Source: Chloroflexota bacterium
GTDB lineage: Bacteria > Chloroflexota > Anaerolineae > Anaerolineales > Villigracilaceae
Reading direction: 5' to 3'
Length of the DNA stretch: 64,000 nucleotides
Assembly: GCA_013388855.1 (NCBI GenBank)
Contig: JACAEM010000010.1
Span: forward strand, 1 to 64,000
Shown here: piece after piece, positions 49,061 to 57,546 of the stretch
Layout: each line of letters begins with the position of its first letter
Numbering within the stretch: the stretch's first letter is position 1
Notes under the pieces: generated by a model
The model's input: only the letters and a program-made list of their open reading frames with translations
Databases searched by the model: none
What the model was told of the DNA's origin: nothing
Made by a program: the position numbers and the translations under genes

Positions 49061-49573
49061 ATGGACAAAAAACTCGAAAAGATCGTTCAGGATTTGCAGG
49101 GAAGGTTTGGCTCGTCCATCGAAGAGTTTCGCGGCGAAGTGCATGTCTTCGTCAAGCCGGAACAGATTGTGGATGCGCTAACGTTCCTGCGTGACAAGCA
49201 TGAATTCGAATTGCTCTCGGCGCAGACCGCCTCCGATTACTGGCCCCAGATGGCGCCGCGTTTCCATGTCATTTATCAACTGACATCGCTGGCGAAAAAC
49301 CTGTCGGTGCAGTTGCGAGTCCCGGTCAACGGCGACCAGCCCAAGGTCCCGACCGCGACGCGTGTGTACGACGTCGCCAACTGGCGTGAGCGCGAGCTTA
49401 TGGATATGTTCGGTATCGAGTTCGAAGGACATCCCGATCCCCGTCGTATCCTTCTGCCGCCGGACATGGAGGGACATCCCCTCCGCAAAGATTTCCCGCT
49501 CGGCTACGAGGAACCGCAGTTCACCTTTAACTTTGAAGAGATCGACCTGCGCAAGCCGTACGCAAAGGAATAA
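49061..49573 (+). CDS. nuoC: NADH-quinone oxidoreductase subunit C
   Basis: The 170-residue hydrophilic subunit ends with the family signature VYDVANWRERELMDMFGIEFEGHPDPRRILLP. It packs against NuoD in the peripheral arm and holds no cofactor. It is a separate gene, not fused to nuoD as in E. coli. A 48-base gap precedes it and nuoD follows after two bases. Confidence 0.95.
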   Translation: MDKKLEKIVQDLQGRFGSSIEEFRGEVHVFVKPEQIVDALTFLRDKHEFELLSAQTASDYWPQMAPRFHVIYQLTSLAKNLSVQLRVPVNGDQPKVPTATRVYDVANWRERELMDMFGIEFEGHPDPRRILLPPDMEGHPLRKDFPLGYEEPQFTFNFEEIDLRKPYAKE

Positions 49574-49575
49574 GC

Positions 49576-50805
49576 ATGTCTCAAATCGAAGAAGTAAGTA
49601 TCGACCAATTCAAACATCTCGTGTCGGAGCGTGCTCTGACCGGTGAGACCATGTTATTGAACATGGGGCCTCAGCACCCCTCGACGCACGGTGTGTTACG
49701 CCTCTTATTGGAACTTGATGGCGAGACCATTGTCAATGCGGTACCCGACATTGGCTTTTTGCATACCGGCATCGAGAAGAACATGGAAGCCAAGACCTTT
49801 CTCAAAGCCGAAGTGATGACGGATCGCCTCGATTACATGAACACAACCGGCAATAACCTTGCCTACTGTCTGGCAGTGGAAAAGCTGGTGGACCTGGATG
49901 TGCCCGAACGAGCCCAGTCCATCCGCGTGATCCTGACCGAGTTGCAGCGCATCGCTTCGCATTTGGTTTGGATCGGTACGTTCGGTCTCGACCTGGCGGC
50001 GATGTCCATGTTCCTGTATGCGTTCCGTGAACGCGAGCAGATCCTCGACATCCTCGAGCTTTGCTCCGGTCAGCGCATGATGACGACCTTTATCCGCCCC
50101 GGAGGCTTGTGGCGTGACGTGCCCGTGGAGTTCGAGAAGGCGGTCCGCGACTTTATCAAAAGTTTTCCCAAACGCATCGATGAATATGAGGCGTTGTTGA
50201 CGAAGAACCCGCTCTTCCTGGACCGGTTGCTGGGCATCGGAAAACTCGACGCGAAGACCGCCCTTTCGCACGGCGTGACCGGACCGACTCTGCGCGCTTC
50301 CGGCGTAAACTGGGATCTACGGAAGGCGCGCCCGTACATGGGCTACGAACAATATGATTTCAACGTCCCGGTTGCGACCGAAGGCGATACGTACGCGCGA
50401 TATCTTGTCCGCGTGCAGGAACTGCGCGAATCGCTGAAGATCGTCGAGCAGGCGTTGAACAAACTCCCGATGGGACCCGTCCGCTCGGACAACCGCAAAT
50501 TCGTCCCGCCGCCGCGCTCAGAGATCGGCGTCAGCATGGAGGCGCTCATCCATCACTTCAAGCTGTGGACCGAGGGCTTCCCCGCGCCGAAGGCTTCCAT
50601 CTATAGCGCGGTCGAGTCGCCGCGCGGCGAGTTGGGCGTTTATCTCGAAGGCGACGGCGGACCCAAGCCGCACCGCGTTCACATGCGTACCCCATCCTTC
50701 GACAACCTTTCCGTGATCAACAAGATCACCCAGGGACACCTCGTGGCTGACCTGGTGGCGATCCTTGCGTCCATCGACATTGTGCTCGGAGATATTGACC
50801 GATGA
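49576..50805 (+). CDS. nuoD: NADH-quinone oxidoreductase subunit D
   Basis: The 409-residue subunit is related to [NiFe]-hydrogenase large subunits without the metal-binding cysteines. The quinone-site His is in NMGPQHPSTHGVLRLLLELDGE, and GYLHTG-like DIGFLHTGIEKNME is present. It ends in VLGDIDR as usual. With NuoB it forms the quinone-reducing site. Its stop overlaps the nuoE start by four bases. Confidence 0.96.
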   Translation: MSQIEEVSIDQFKHLVSERALTGETMLLNMGPQHPSTHGVLRLLLELDGETIVNAVPDIGFLHTGIEKNMEAKTFLKAEVMTDRLDYMNTTGNNLAYCLAVEKLVDLDVPERAQSIRVILTELQRIASHLVWIGTFGLDLAAMSMFLYAFREREQILDILELCSGQRMMTTFIRPGGLWRDVPVEFEKAVRDFIKSFPKRIDEYEALLTKNPLFLDRLLGIGKLDAKTALSHGVTGPTLRASGVNWDLRKARPYMGYEQYDFNVPVATEGDTYARYLVRVQELRESLKIVEQALNKLPMGPVRSDNRKFVPPPRSEIGVSMEALIHHFKLWTEGFPAPKASIYSAVESPRGELGVYLEGDGGPKPHRVHMRTPSFDNLSVINKITQGHLVADLVAILASIDIVLGDIDR

Positions 50806-51308
50806 GTCTTGCCAAAAAATATCCAAAGGAAGTCAAGCAGATCCTTTCCAAATATCCGCCTGAGCACAAACGCTCGGCGGTCATGCCGTTGTTGTATCTG
50901 GCCCAGCGCGAGGAAGGGTACATCAGCAAAGCCGCCATGCAGGATGTGGCAGGCATCGTGGACATCACCGAGACGGATGTCGCTGCCATTGTCGGTTTTT
51001 ACACGCTGTATCACGACAAAAAGGAAGGCAAGTATCGCATGCAGGTCTGCACCGATCTTCCTTGTGCCTTGCGCGGCGCGGAACAATTCATGGATAACTT
51101 GTGTGCCAACCTCGGCATCAAAGTCGGTGAGACGACGCCCGATGGCATGATCACCCTCGAAGCTGTGACCTGCCTCGCGGCGTGTGATAAAGCTCCCATG
51201 TTCCAGACGCAGGGACCGGACGGCATCAAGTACTACGAGAACATGACCGTGGACAAAACGATGGAACTGGTCGAAGCGCTCAAGAAATCCGGTACGGAGG
51301 TGAAGTAA
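50802..51308 (+). CDS. nuoE: NADH-quinone oxidoreductase subunit E
   Basis: The 168-residue thioredoxin-fold subunit carries the [2Fe-2S] cluster N1a: QVCTDLPCALRG and AVTCLAACDKAP provide four cysteines. It belongs to the NADH-input module with NuoF. It overlaps nuoD by four bases and nuoF by one base. Confidence 0.95.
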   Translation: MSLAKKYPKEVKQILSKYPPEHKRSAVMPLLYLAQREEGYISKAAMQDVAGIVDITETDVAAIVGFYTLYHDKKEGKYRMQVCTDLPCALRGAEQFMDNLCANLGIKVGETTPDGMITLEAVTCLAACDKAPMFQTQGPDGIKYYENMTVDKTMELVEALKKSGTEVK

Positions 51309-52558
51309 TGGAACATATCCTCCTCCGCCACCGTGACATCCCCGATATTAACACGATCAATGTTTACAAAAAGAGCGGCGGGTTTGCCGCCTTCAAGAAC
51401 GCGGTCACTAAAATGAAGCCTGGCGAAGTGACCGAGGTGGTCAAAAACTCCGGTCTGCGCGGACGCGGCGGCGCGGGGTTTCCGACCGGCATGAAGTGGG
51501 CGTTCATCGACAACAAGAACTGGCCTCATTACGTGGTGGCAAACGCGGATGAGTCCGAGCCGGGTACGTTCAAGGATCGCGAGATTATGGAGGGTAATCC
51601 CTTCCAGTTTTTGGAGGGCGTTGCCATTGCCTCGTACGCGGTCGGGGCAAACGTCGCCTACATATACCTGCGCGGCGAGTTCTGGCAGGTGGCTGCTTTT
51701 CTTGATGAGAAGATCTCGGAGATGGAAAAGGCGGGTTTCCTCGGCGAGAAACTCTTCGGCACGGATTATTCCTTAAAAATTTACACTCACCTCGGCGCAG
51801 GCGCCTACATCTGCGGCGAAGAGACCGCCCTGCTCGAATCCATCGAAGGCAAACGCGGACAACCGCGCGTGCGTCCGCCTTTCCCGCCTTCGTATGGTCT
51901 CTACGGCAAGCCGACTATCGTCAACAATGTCGAAACGCTGACCAATGTCCCCCTCATCCTTGCGAATGGCGCGGACTGGTACAAGTCCATGGGCACGGCG
52001 GACAGCGCGGGCGTGAAAATCTTTTCGCTCTCCGGTCGCGTGCGCAAACCCGGTAACTATGAACTGCCATTCGGCACCACTTTCCGCGACCTGATCTACA
52101 AATATGGCGGCGGGGTGCAAGACTCGCGTTCCGTCAAAGCCATCATGCCGGCGGGCGCCTCCTCCTCCTTGATCCTGGTGGATGACGACAAGGTTCTCGA
52201 CACGCCGATGGATTATGCCAGCGTCCGCACGATCGGCGGGGACCTCGGGTCTGCCTCCGTCATCGTGATCGACGACACCGTCTCCATTGATTGGGTTATC
52301 AACAAAACCATCCATTTCTTCCGGCATGAATCGTGCGGCAAATGTACCACCTGCCGCGAAGGCACCTACTGGATGTCGCACCTGACCGAGCGCATCCACG
52401 AAGGCAAAGGCTCGACCGCCGATGTTGATCTGCTCTTGAACGTGGCAAAACAAATGCAAGGCAAATGCCTGTGCGCGCTGGGCGAGTTCTCGACTATGGC
52501 GGTCGTCACAGGCATCGAGCGGTTTAGAAAAGACTTCGATAAAGCGGTAAAAGCATAA
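51308..52558 (+). CDS. nuoF: NADH-quinone oxidoreductase subunit F, NADH-binding
   Basis: The 416-residue subunit binds NADH and FMN (GLRGRGGAGFPTGMKW, then GAGAYICGEETALLESIEG) and the N3 [4Fe-4S] cluster (HESCGKCTTCREGT plus CLCALGEF). It takes hydride from NADH. Its presence, with E and G, shows a true NADH dehydrogenase rather than the 11-subunit ferredoxin- or F420-dependent form. Confidence 0.96.
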   Translation: MEHILLRHRDIPDINTINVYKKSGGFAAFKNAVTKMKPGEVTEVVKNSGLRGRGGAGFPTGMKWAFIDNKNWPHYVVANADESEPGTFKDREIMEGNPFQFLEGVAIASYAVGANVAYIYLRGEFWQVAAFLDEKISEMEKAGFLGEKLFGTDYSLKIYTHLGAGAYICGEETALLESIEGKRGQPRVRPPFPPSYGLYGKPTIVNNVETLTNVPLILANGADWYKSMGTADSAGVKIFSLSGRVRKPGNYELPFGTTFRDLIYKYGGGVQDSRSVKAIMPAGASSSLILVDDDKVLDTPMDYASVRTIGGDLGSASVIVIDDTVSIDWVINKTIHFFRHESCGKCTTCREGTYWMSHLTERIHEGKGSTADVDLLLNVAKQMQGKCLCALGEFSTMAVVTGIERFRKDFDKAVKA

Positions 52559-55005
52559 TGAGCAAACAAGTCACGCTTACCATTGACGGAAAACAAATCA
52601 CGGCTCCCGAGGGAATGTACGTTGCCGACGCCGCCAAACTGGCGGGCATCGATATTCCCGTCTTCTGTCATCACCCCAAACTCGAACCGGTCGGCATGTG
52701 CCGCATGTGTCTTGTGGAGATCGGTCGCCCTGTGCGTGACCGCGCCACCGGTCAATTCGTGATGGAGAACGGCGCGCCGAAAATCCAGTTCATGCCCAAA
52801 CTTGAGACCGCCTGCACGAACAAGGTCGAAGATGGCATGGTGGTCATGACGCAGTCCAACAAGGCGGTGGAGGGGCAGCGCGGCACGCTGGAATTCCTGC
52901 TGACGTCGCACCCGCTCGACTGCCCGATCTGCGACAAGGGCGGCGAATGCCCGCTCCAAAACCTGACCATGGCGCATGGTCCCGGCAAGAGCCGCTTCCT
53001 CTACGACGAGAAGATACATCTCGACAAGATGGTGCCGCTCGGCGAATTGATCTGGCTGGACCGCGAACGCTGCATCCAGTGTGCGCGCTGTATCCGTTTC
53101 CAATCGGATATCGCCGGGGACTCGGTCATTGGCTTCGATGAGCGCGGGCGCTCGACCCAGATCGTCTCTTTCTCGGACCCCGGGTTTGATTCCGTTTTCT
53201 CGGGCAACACTTCCGATATCTGCCCCGTCGGCGCGTTGACCACGGCGGACTTCCGCTTTGGCGCACGCCCGTGGGAATTGGATGCGCAGGCTTCGATCTG
53301 TACGCAATGCCCTGTGGGATGCAACACCACGTTGAACACACGCCGCGAAGCCAAGTCTGGCGGCGATATCGTTGTCAAACGCGTGATGCCGCGGCAGAAC
53401 GAGGAAGTGAACGAGATCTGGCTGTGCGATAAAGGTCGCTTTGCCTATCACTACGCTGAAAGCAGGAAGAGACTCGCCAAGCCGCAAATCCGCAAGGATG
53501 ACAAACTGGTGCGCGCTTCATGGGATGCTGCCACCAAACTTGCCGCGGAGAACTTCCAGAAGGCGAAGAAGAACTTCGTCATCCTGGCTTCGGGCAGGCT
53601 TTCCAATGAAGACTTGTTCAATTTGAAATCGCTTGCCGATCACTCGGATGGCAAAGCCTATCTATATTCCGATATGGCGGGCGGTGACCTGACCTCGCTG
53701 GTCGGCGTGAGCGAAGGCACGAATTTCGGCAAGATGGGTGCAGGCACGGCGATTGTCGTGATCGCCTCCGACCTGTATCAGGAAGCGCCGATCTGGTATC
53801 TGCGCATCAAGCAGGCGGCTGCCCGCGGCGCGACCTTGATTGTGTTGAATGCGCGCGAAACAAAACTCGATAAATATGCTTCGTTCGTTGTCCGCTACGC
53901 GTATGGCGATGAAGTGAAATCTGTGAACGACTTGAGCAAGAAGAGCAAGATCGGCGATGCTGTTATGAAAGCCGAGAATCTTGTTGTGCTCTTTGGAAGC
54001 GATGGGCTGGGTGTTTCCGGCACGGCTTCGGTGGCCTCTGCCTGCGCGAAGTTGTTGCAGGAAACCGAACACATCGGCAAGCCCAATAACGGTTTGATCG
54101 GTGTCTGGCAGCGCGCCAACGATCAGGGCGCGTTCGAGATGGGTTTCGAAGTGGAAGAAGATCTCTCGAAAGCTCTCAAAGGCAAAGCCGTATACATCGT
54201 CGGTGCAGACCCGGTGACGGATGACCCGAAACTGGCAAAGGCGCTGGAAGGAGCGGAGTTCGTCGCGGTGCAGGACGTGATCGAAACCGCCACGACAGAA
54301 ATTGCAGATGTCGTGCTTCCCGCGCAAGCCTTCACTGAACGCGAAGGTACTTTCACCTCCGGTGAACGCCGCGTCCAGCGGTTTTATCCTGCCGTGCCGG
54401 TGACCGGCGATGCGAAGCCCGATTTCTCCATTACCTCACAGATCGCCCGTCATATGGGCATTGTTCTCGAAGGGACTTCGATTTCGGCTGTGTTCGATAT
54501 TTTGTCTGTGTCGGTGAAGTCGTTCGAAGGGTTGAACTATGCCCGGCTTGCTGAAGTCAAGGAACAGTGGCCCATCGTGGGGCGCAGTGACCTGTATTAT
54601 GGCGGCACGACCTACGAGAACAAGCAGGGCATGGGCGCGCACCTCTCGACGGCGGCGACGCGCGGAGAAAAGGTGAGCATCCCCAAAGTCCAGAGAGAAG
54701 CGGCTCCCCGTCCGAAGGAAAATGAATTGCTGGCGATTCCCGTCACCAGATTGTATGACCGCGGCACGACCATCCTACCTGCCGAGTTGTTGCACGAGCG
54801 CATCGGCGAGGCGAGCATTTCCCTGCATCCCGATGCCGCGAAGGAAATGGGTGTCGAGGCCGGGCAGACGGTGAATGTCAGCTTCAATGGTGTGAGCGGT
54901 GAAGCGGTCGTGAAACTGGACGAAACAATTTCGGTGGGTGTGGCGTTGATTCCGCGCTCGATGGGGTTTGCCATCCATGAACCGATCCCTGCAAAGGTGA
55001 AATGA
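52558..55005 (+). CDS. nuoG: NADH-quinone oxidoreductase subunit G
   Basis: The 815-residue protein has an N-terminal ferredoxin domain (CHHPKLEPVGMCRMC), the His-ligated cluster (HPLDCPICDKGGECPLQ) and a further [4Fe-4S] site (ERCIQCARC with DICPVGAL). ICTQCPVGCN with a later Cys fits the extra N7 cluster known from E. coli and Thermus. The rest is a molybdopterin-oxidoreductase-like domain without cofactor. ATG overlaps nuoF by one base. Confidence 0.95.
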   Translation: MSKQVTLTIDGKQITAPEGMYVADAAKLAGIDIPVFCHHPKLEPVGMCRMCLVEIGRPVRDRATGQFVMENGAPKIQFMPKLETACTNKVEDGMVVMTQSNKAVEGQRGTLEFLLTSHPLDCPICDKGGECPLQNLTMAHGPGKSRFLYDEKIHLDKMVPLGELIWLDRERCIQCARCIRFQSDIAGDSVIGFDERGRSTQIVSFSDPGFDSVFSGNTSDICPVGALTTADFRFGARPWELDAQASICTQCPVGCNTTLNTRREAKSGGDIVVKRVMPRQNEEVNEIWLCDKGRFAYHYAESRKRLAKPQIRKDDKLVRASWDAATKLAAENFQKAKKNFVILASGRLSNEDLFNLKSLADHSDGKAYLYSDMAGGDLTSLVGVSEGTNFGKMGAGTAIVVIASDLYQEAPIWYLRIKQAAARGATLIVLNARETKLDKYASFVVRYAYGDEVKSVNDLSKKSKIGDAVMKAENLVVLFGSDGLGVSGTASVASACAKLLQETEHIGKPNNGLIGVWQRANDQGAFEMGFEVEEDLSKALKGKAVYIVGADPVTDDPKLAKALEGAEFVAVQDVIETATTEIADVVLPAQAFTEREGTFTSGERRVQRFYPAVPVTGDAKPDFSITSQIARHMGIVLEGTSISAVFDILSVSVKSFEGLNYARLAEVKEQWPIVGRSDLYYGGTTYENKQGMGAHLSTAATRGEKVSIPKVQREAAPRPKENELLAIPVTRLYDRGTTILPAELLHERIGEASISLHPDAAKEMGVEAGQTVNVSFNGVSGEAVVKLDETISVGVALIPRSMGFAIHEPIPAKVK

Positions 55006-56150
55006 TGTTATCAGATTGGACTCTCTGGCTCGAATGGTTTATCAAGTCGCTGTTTGTCATCTTCGCACTGTTGACGGGCTTTGCCTACCTGACGTGGTAT
55101 GAGCGCCGGGCGCTTGCCCGCATTCAGGTGCGCATCGGTCCGAATCGCGCTGGACCTTTTGGCCTGCTTCAGCCGATTGCGGACGCGGTGAAGTTGATTT
55201 TCAAGGAGGAATTGACTCCTGCCAAGGCGGACAAGATCCTATTCTTCTGGGCGCCGGTCATCACGATGGTTCCCTCCATCATCATTGCGGCGGTCATTCC
55301 ATTCGGTCCCACTACGAATTTGTTTGGACGTGAGATCTCGCTCTCGGTTGCGAGCCTTAATGTGGGTGTGCTTTATCTGGCGTCCATCGCCTCCATTGCG
55401 GTGTATGGCATTGTGCTGGCGGGCTGGTCGTCGAACAATAAGTATGCCATGCTCGGCGGTTTGCGCTCCTCGGCGCAGATGGTTTCGTATGAACTCTCGC
55501 TGGGACTGATGTTCGTGACTGCCATCATCCTGGCGGACTCGATGAATCTGCACGAGATCGTGAACAAACAGACCGACATGTGGTTTGCCGTGGCGCAGCC
55601 GGTCGGCGCGCTGGTCTTCCTGATTGTGACGCTGGCGGAGGTCAACCGCGCGCCGTTCGATATGCCGGAGGCGGAGCAGGAACTGACCGCAGGTTACCAC
55701 TCCGAATATTCGGGCATGAAGTTCGCCCTGTTCTTCATGGCGGAGTACCAGAAGATGATTGTGATCTCGATGATCGCGGCGACCTTGTTCTTCGGCGGCT
55801 ATCGTGAGTTCTGGTTCCTGAAGGATACCTTCTTCAGCGTGGACCGCTTCTGGTGGCTGGGACCGATCTATATGTTCCTGAAGGTGGTTGTGCTGTTGTT
55901 CTTCATGATCTGGATCCGCGCCACCTGGCCCCGCATCCGTTATGACCGCCTGATGGCGTTCGGTTGGAAAGTGTTGCTGCCGCTGTCACTGGTCATTGCC
56001 TTGATCACCGGCACGGGTATTTCGCTGGCGGAGATTTATGACAACCAATTGTATTTCTGGGCGATCCCGGTGATTTCCATTGTTGTTGGCTTGTTTACTG
56101 TTATATTCATCTATCGTGAATTGAGGAGAAAAGCGTATGAGCGTGCTTGA
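55002..56150 (+). CDS. nuoH: NADH-quinone oxidoreductase subunit H
   Basis: The 382-residue membrane subunit has eight or nine helices and the conserved loop segments [33 protein letters not shown] and [27 protein letters not shown]. It forms part of the quinone tunnel and the first proton channel. Two adjacent ATG codons (55002, 55005) are possible starts. Confidence 0.96.
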   Translation: MMLSDWTLWLEWFIKSLFVIFALLTGFAYLTWYERRALARIQVRIGPNRAGPFGLLQPIADAVKLIFKEELTPAKADKILFFWAPVITMVPSIIIAAVIPFGPTTNLFGREISLSVASLNVGVLYLASIASIAVYGIVLAGWSSNNKYAMLGGLRSSAQMVSYELSLGLMFVTAIILADSMNLHEIVNKQTDMWFAVAQPVGALVFLIVTLAEVNRAPFDMPEAEQELTAGYHSEYSGMKFALFFMAEYQKMIVISMIAATLFFGGYREFWFLKDTFFSVDRFWWLGPIYMFLKVVVLLFFMIWIRATWPRIRYDRLMAFGWKVLLPLSLVIALITGTGISLAEIYDNQLYFWAIPVISIVVGLFTVIFIYRELRRKAYERA

Positions 56151-56655
56151 TCCTGTTATTGAACTTGTGCGCGGCCTGGGTACCACGCTCAAGATGATGA
56201 TCGAAGGTCCGGTGACCATTCAATACCCCGAAGAGAAGCGGGAGGTGCGTCCGCGCTTCCGCGGGCGCCACGTCTTGAAGCGCTACGACAACGGACTCGA
56301 AAAATGCATCGGATGTTCGCTATGCGCCGCCGCCTGTCCGGCGGACGCGATCTTCGTGGAAGCCTCCGAGAACACGGACGAAAAACGCTTCTCTCCCGGA
56401 GAGCGGTATGCCTCCACTTACGAGATTAATATGCTCCGCTGCATCTATTGCGGTTTCTGCGAGGATGCCTGTCCCACCGAGGCGATTGTACTGGGCGACA
56501 ACTATGAACTCTCGTTCTATGACCGCCGTTCGGCAATCTATACCAAGGAAAGCCTGCTGGAACCCGTCCCGACCGTGGATATGACCACGCCACGCAAAGT
56601 GGAAGCCGGGGTATTCACGCGGTCCGTCCCTGAGATGAAAGACCCGCAGGATTAG
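56137..56655 (+). CDS. nuoI: NADH-quinone oxidoreductase subunit I
   Basis: The 172-residue protein has two ferredoxin-type [4Fe-4S] motifs, [16 protein letters not shown] and [16 protein letters not shown], binding clusters N6a and N6b that pass electrons toward NuoB. A strong GAGGAGAA lies upstream of the ATG. It overlaps the end of nuoH by 14 bases. Confidence 0.96.
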   Translation: MSVLDPVIELVRGLGTTLKMMIEGPVTIQYPEEKREVRPRFRGRHVLKRYDNGLEKCIGCSLCAAACPADAIFVEASENTDEKRFSPGERYASTYEINMLRCIYCGFCEDACPTEAIVLGDNYELSFYDRRSAIYTKESLLEPVPTVDMTTPRKVEAGVFTRSVPEMKDPQD

Positions 56656-56664
56656 TGAGTGGCC

Positions 56665-57189
56665 ATGTCTGGTGAATTGATCCTTTTTCTTGTTCTTGCC
56701 CTCGTTGCCATCGCCACGGCGCTTGGCATGTTGTTGAACCGCAACTCGGTCTATTCGGCGTTGTTTCTCGTCATGAACTTCATCGCGGTGGCGGTCTTCT
56801 ACCTGCTGCTGGGAGCGCCGTTCATCGCCATGGCGCAGATCACGGTCTATGCCGGTGCGATCATGGTGTTGTTCCTGTTTGTCATCATGCTGCTCGGCGC
56901 GGAGCGACTGCCCGATGCCAAGGTGCTGCCTCGGCAGAAATTGTTCGCATACGGACTGGCGGCTGTGCTTGCCGCAGAGACCATATACCTGCTTGTTACA
57001 CGCGCCCGACCCGAAGGCATTGTCCTGCCGCCTGACGAGGCGGCAAATGCTACCGGGACATTGGTGGCACTGGGCAAGACACTTTTCACATCCTACCTCC
57101 TGCCTTTTGAAGTCACATCCATTTTGTTGCTGGTCGCGATGATTGGCGTGATCGTGCTGGTCCACAGGGAGAAGGGAGTGCAGAAATAA
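56665..57189 (+). CDS. nuoJ: NADH-quinone oxidoreductase subunit J
   Basis: The 174-residue membrane subunit has five helices, with the third-helix segment [27 protein letters not shown] characteristic of NuoJ. ATG 56665 begins the first helix neatly; a GTG at 56659 is an in-frame alternative. Its stop overlaps the nuoK start (TAATG). Confidence 0.92.
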   Translation: MSGELILFLVLALVAIATALGMLLNRNSVYSALFLVMNFIAVAVFYLLLGAPFIAMAQITVYAGAIMVLFLFVIMLLGAERLPDAKVLPRQKLFAYGLAAVLAAETIYLLVTRARPEGIVLPPDEAANATGTLVALGKTLFTSYLLPFEVTSILLLVAMIGVIVLVHREKGVQK

Positions 57190-57491
57190 TGGTTCCTGTT
57201 GAATATTACATCATCCTTTCGGCGATCCTGTTCTCCATCGGTGTGGCAGGAGTGGTGTTTCGCCGGAATCCGCTTGTCATTTTCATGTCCATCGAGTTGA
57301 TGTTGAATGCGGCAAACCTTGCCATCGTGGCGTTCAGCAGCGTGCTCAACTCCTTCAGCGGGCAGATCTTTGTGTTCTTTGTCATTGCGGTCGCCGCGGC
57401 GGAAGTGGCGGTGGGGCTGGCGTTGATCGTCGAGATCTTCAAGACCAAACACACCATCGACGTGGATCAGTTGAACAGTATGAAGGGATAA
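57189..57491 (+). CDS. nuoK: NADH-quinone oxidoreductase subunit K
   Basis: The 100-residue membrane subunit has three helices and the conserved acidic residues in [13 protein letters not shown] and [11 protein letters not shown], which belong to the proton path. Length is standard for the family. Confidence 0.95.
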   Translation: MVPVEYYIILSAILFSIGVAGVVFRRNPLVIFMSIELMLNAANLAIVAFSSVLNSFSGQIFVFFVIAVAAAEVAVGLALIVEIFKTKHTIDVDQLNSMKG

Positions 57492-57493
57492 AG

Positions 57494-57531
57494 AGCAATT
57501 CGTAATTGGTAATTACTATCTGCCAATTACT
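57494..57531. repeat. ATTACCAAT-type short repeat between nuoK and nuoL
   Basis: TAATTGGTAATTAC and CCAATTACTGATT form an imperfect inverted arrangement. Similar ATTACCAAT units occur at about 25264-25297 and 15818-15845. It is the only sizeable gap besides that between nuoL and nuoM in the later part of the operon. Confidence 0.4.
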
Positions 57532-57546
57532 GATTTCGGAGATGCA

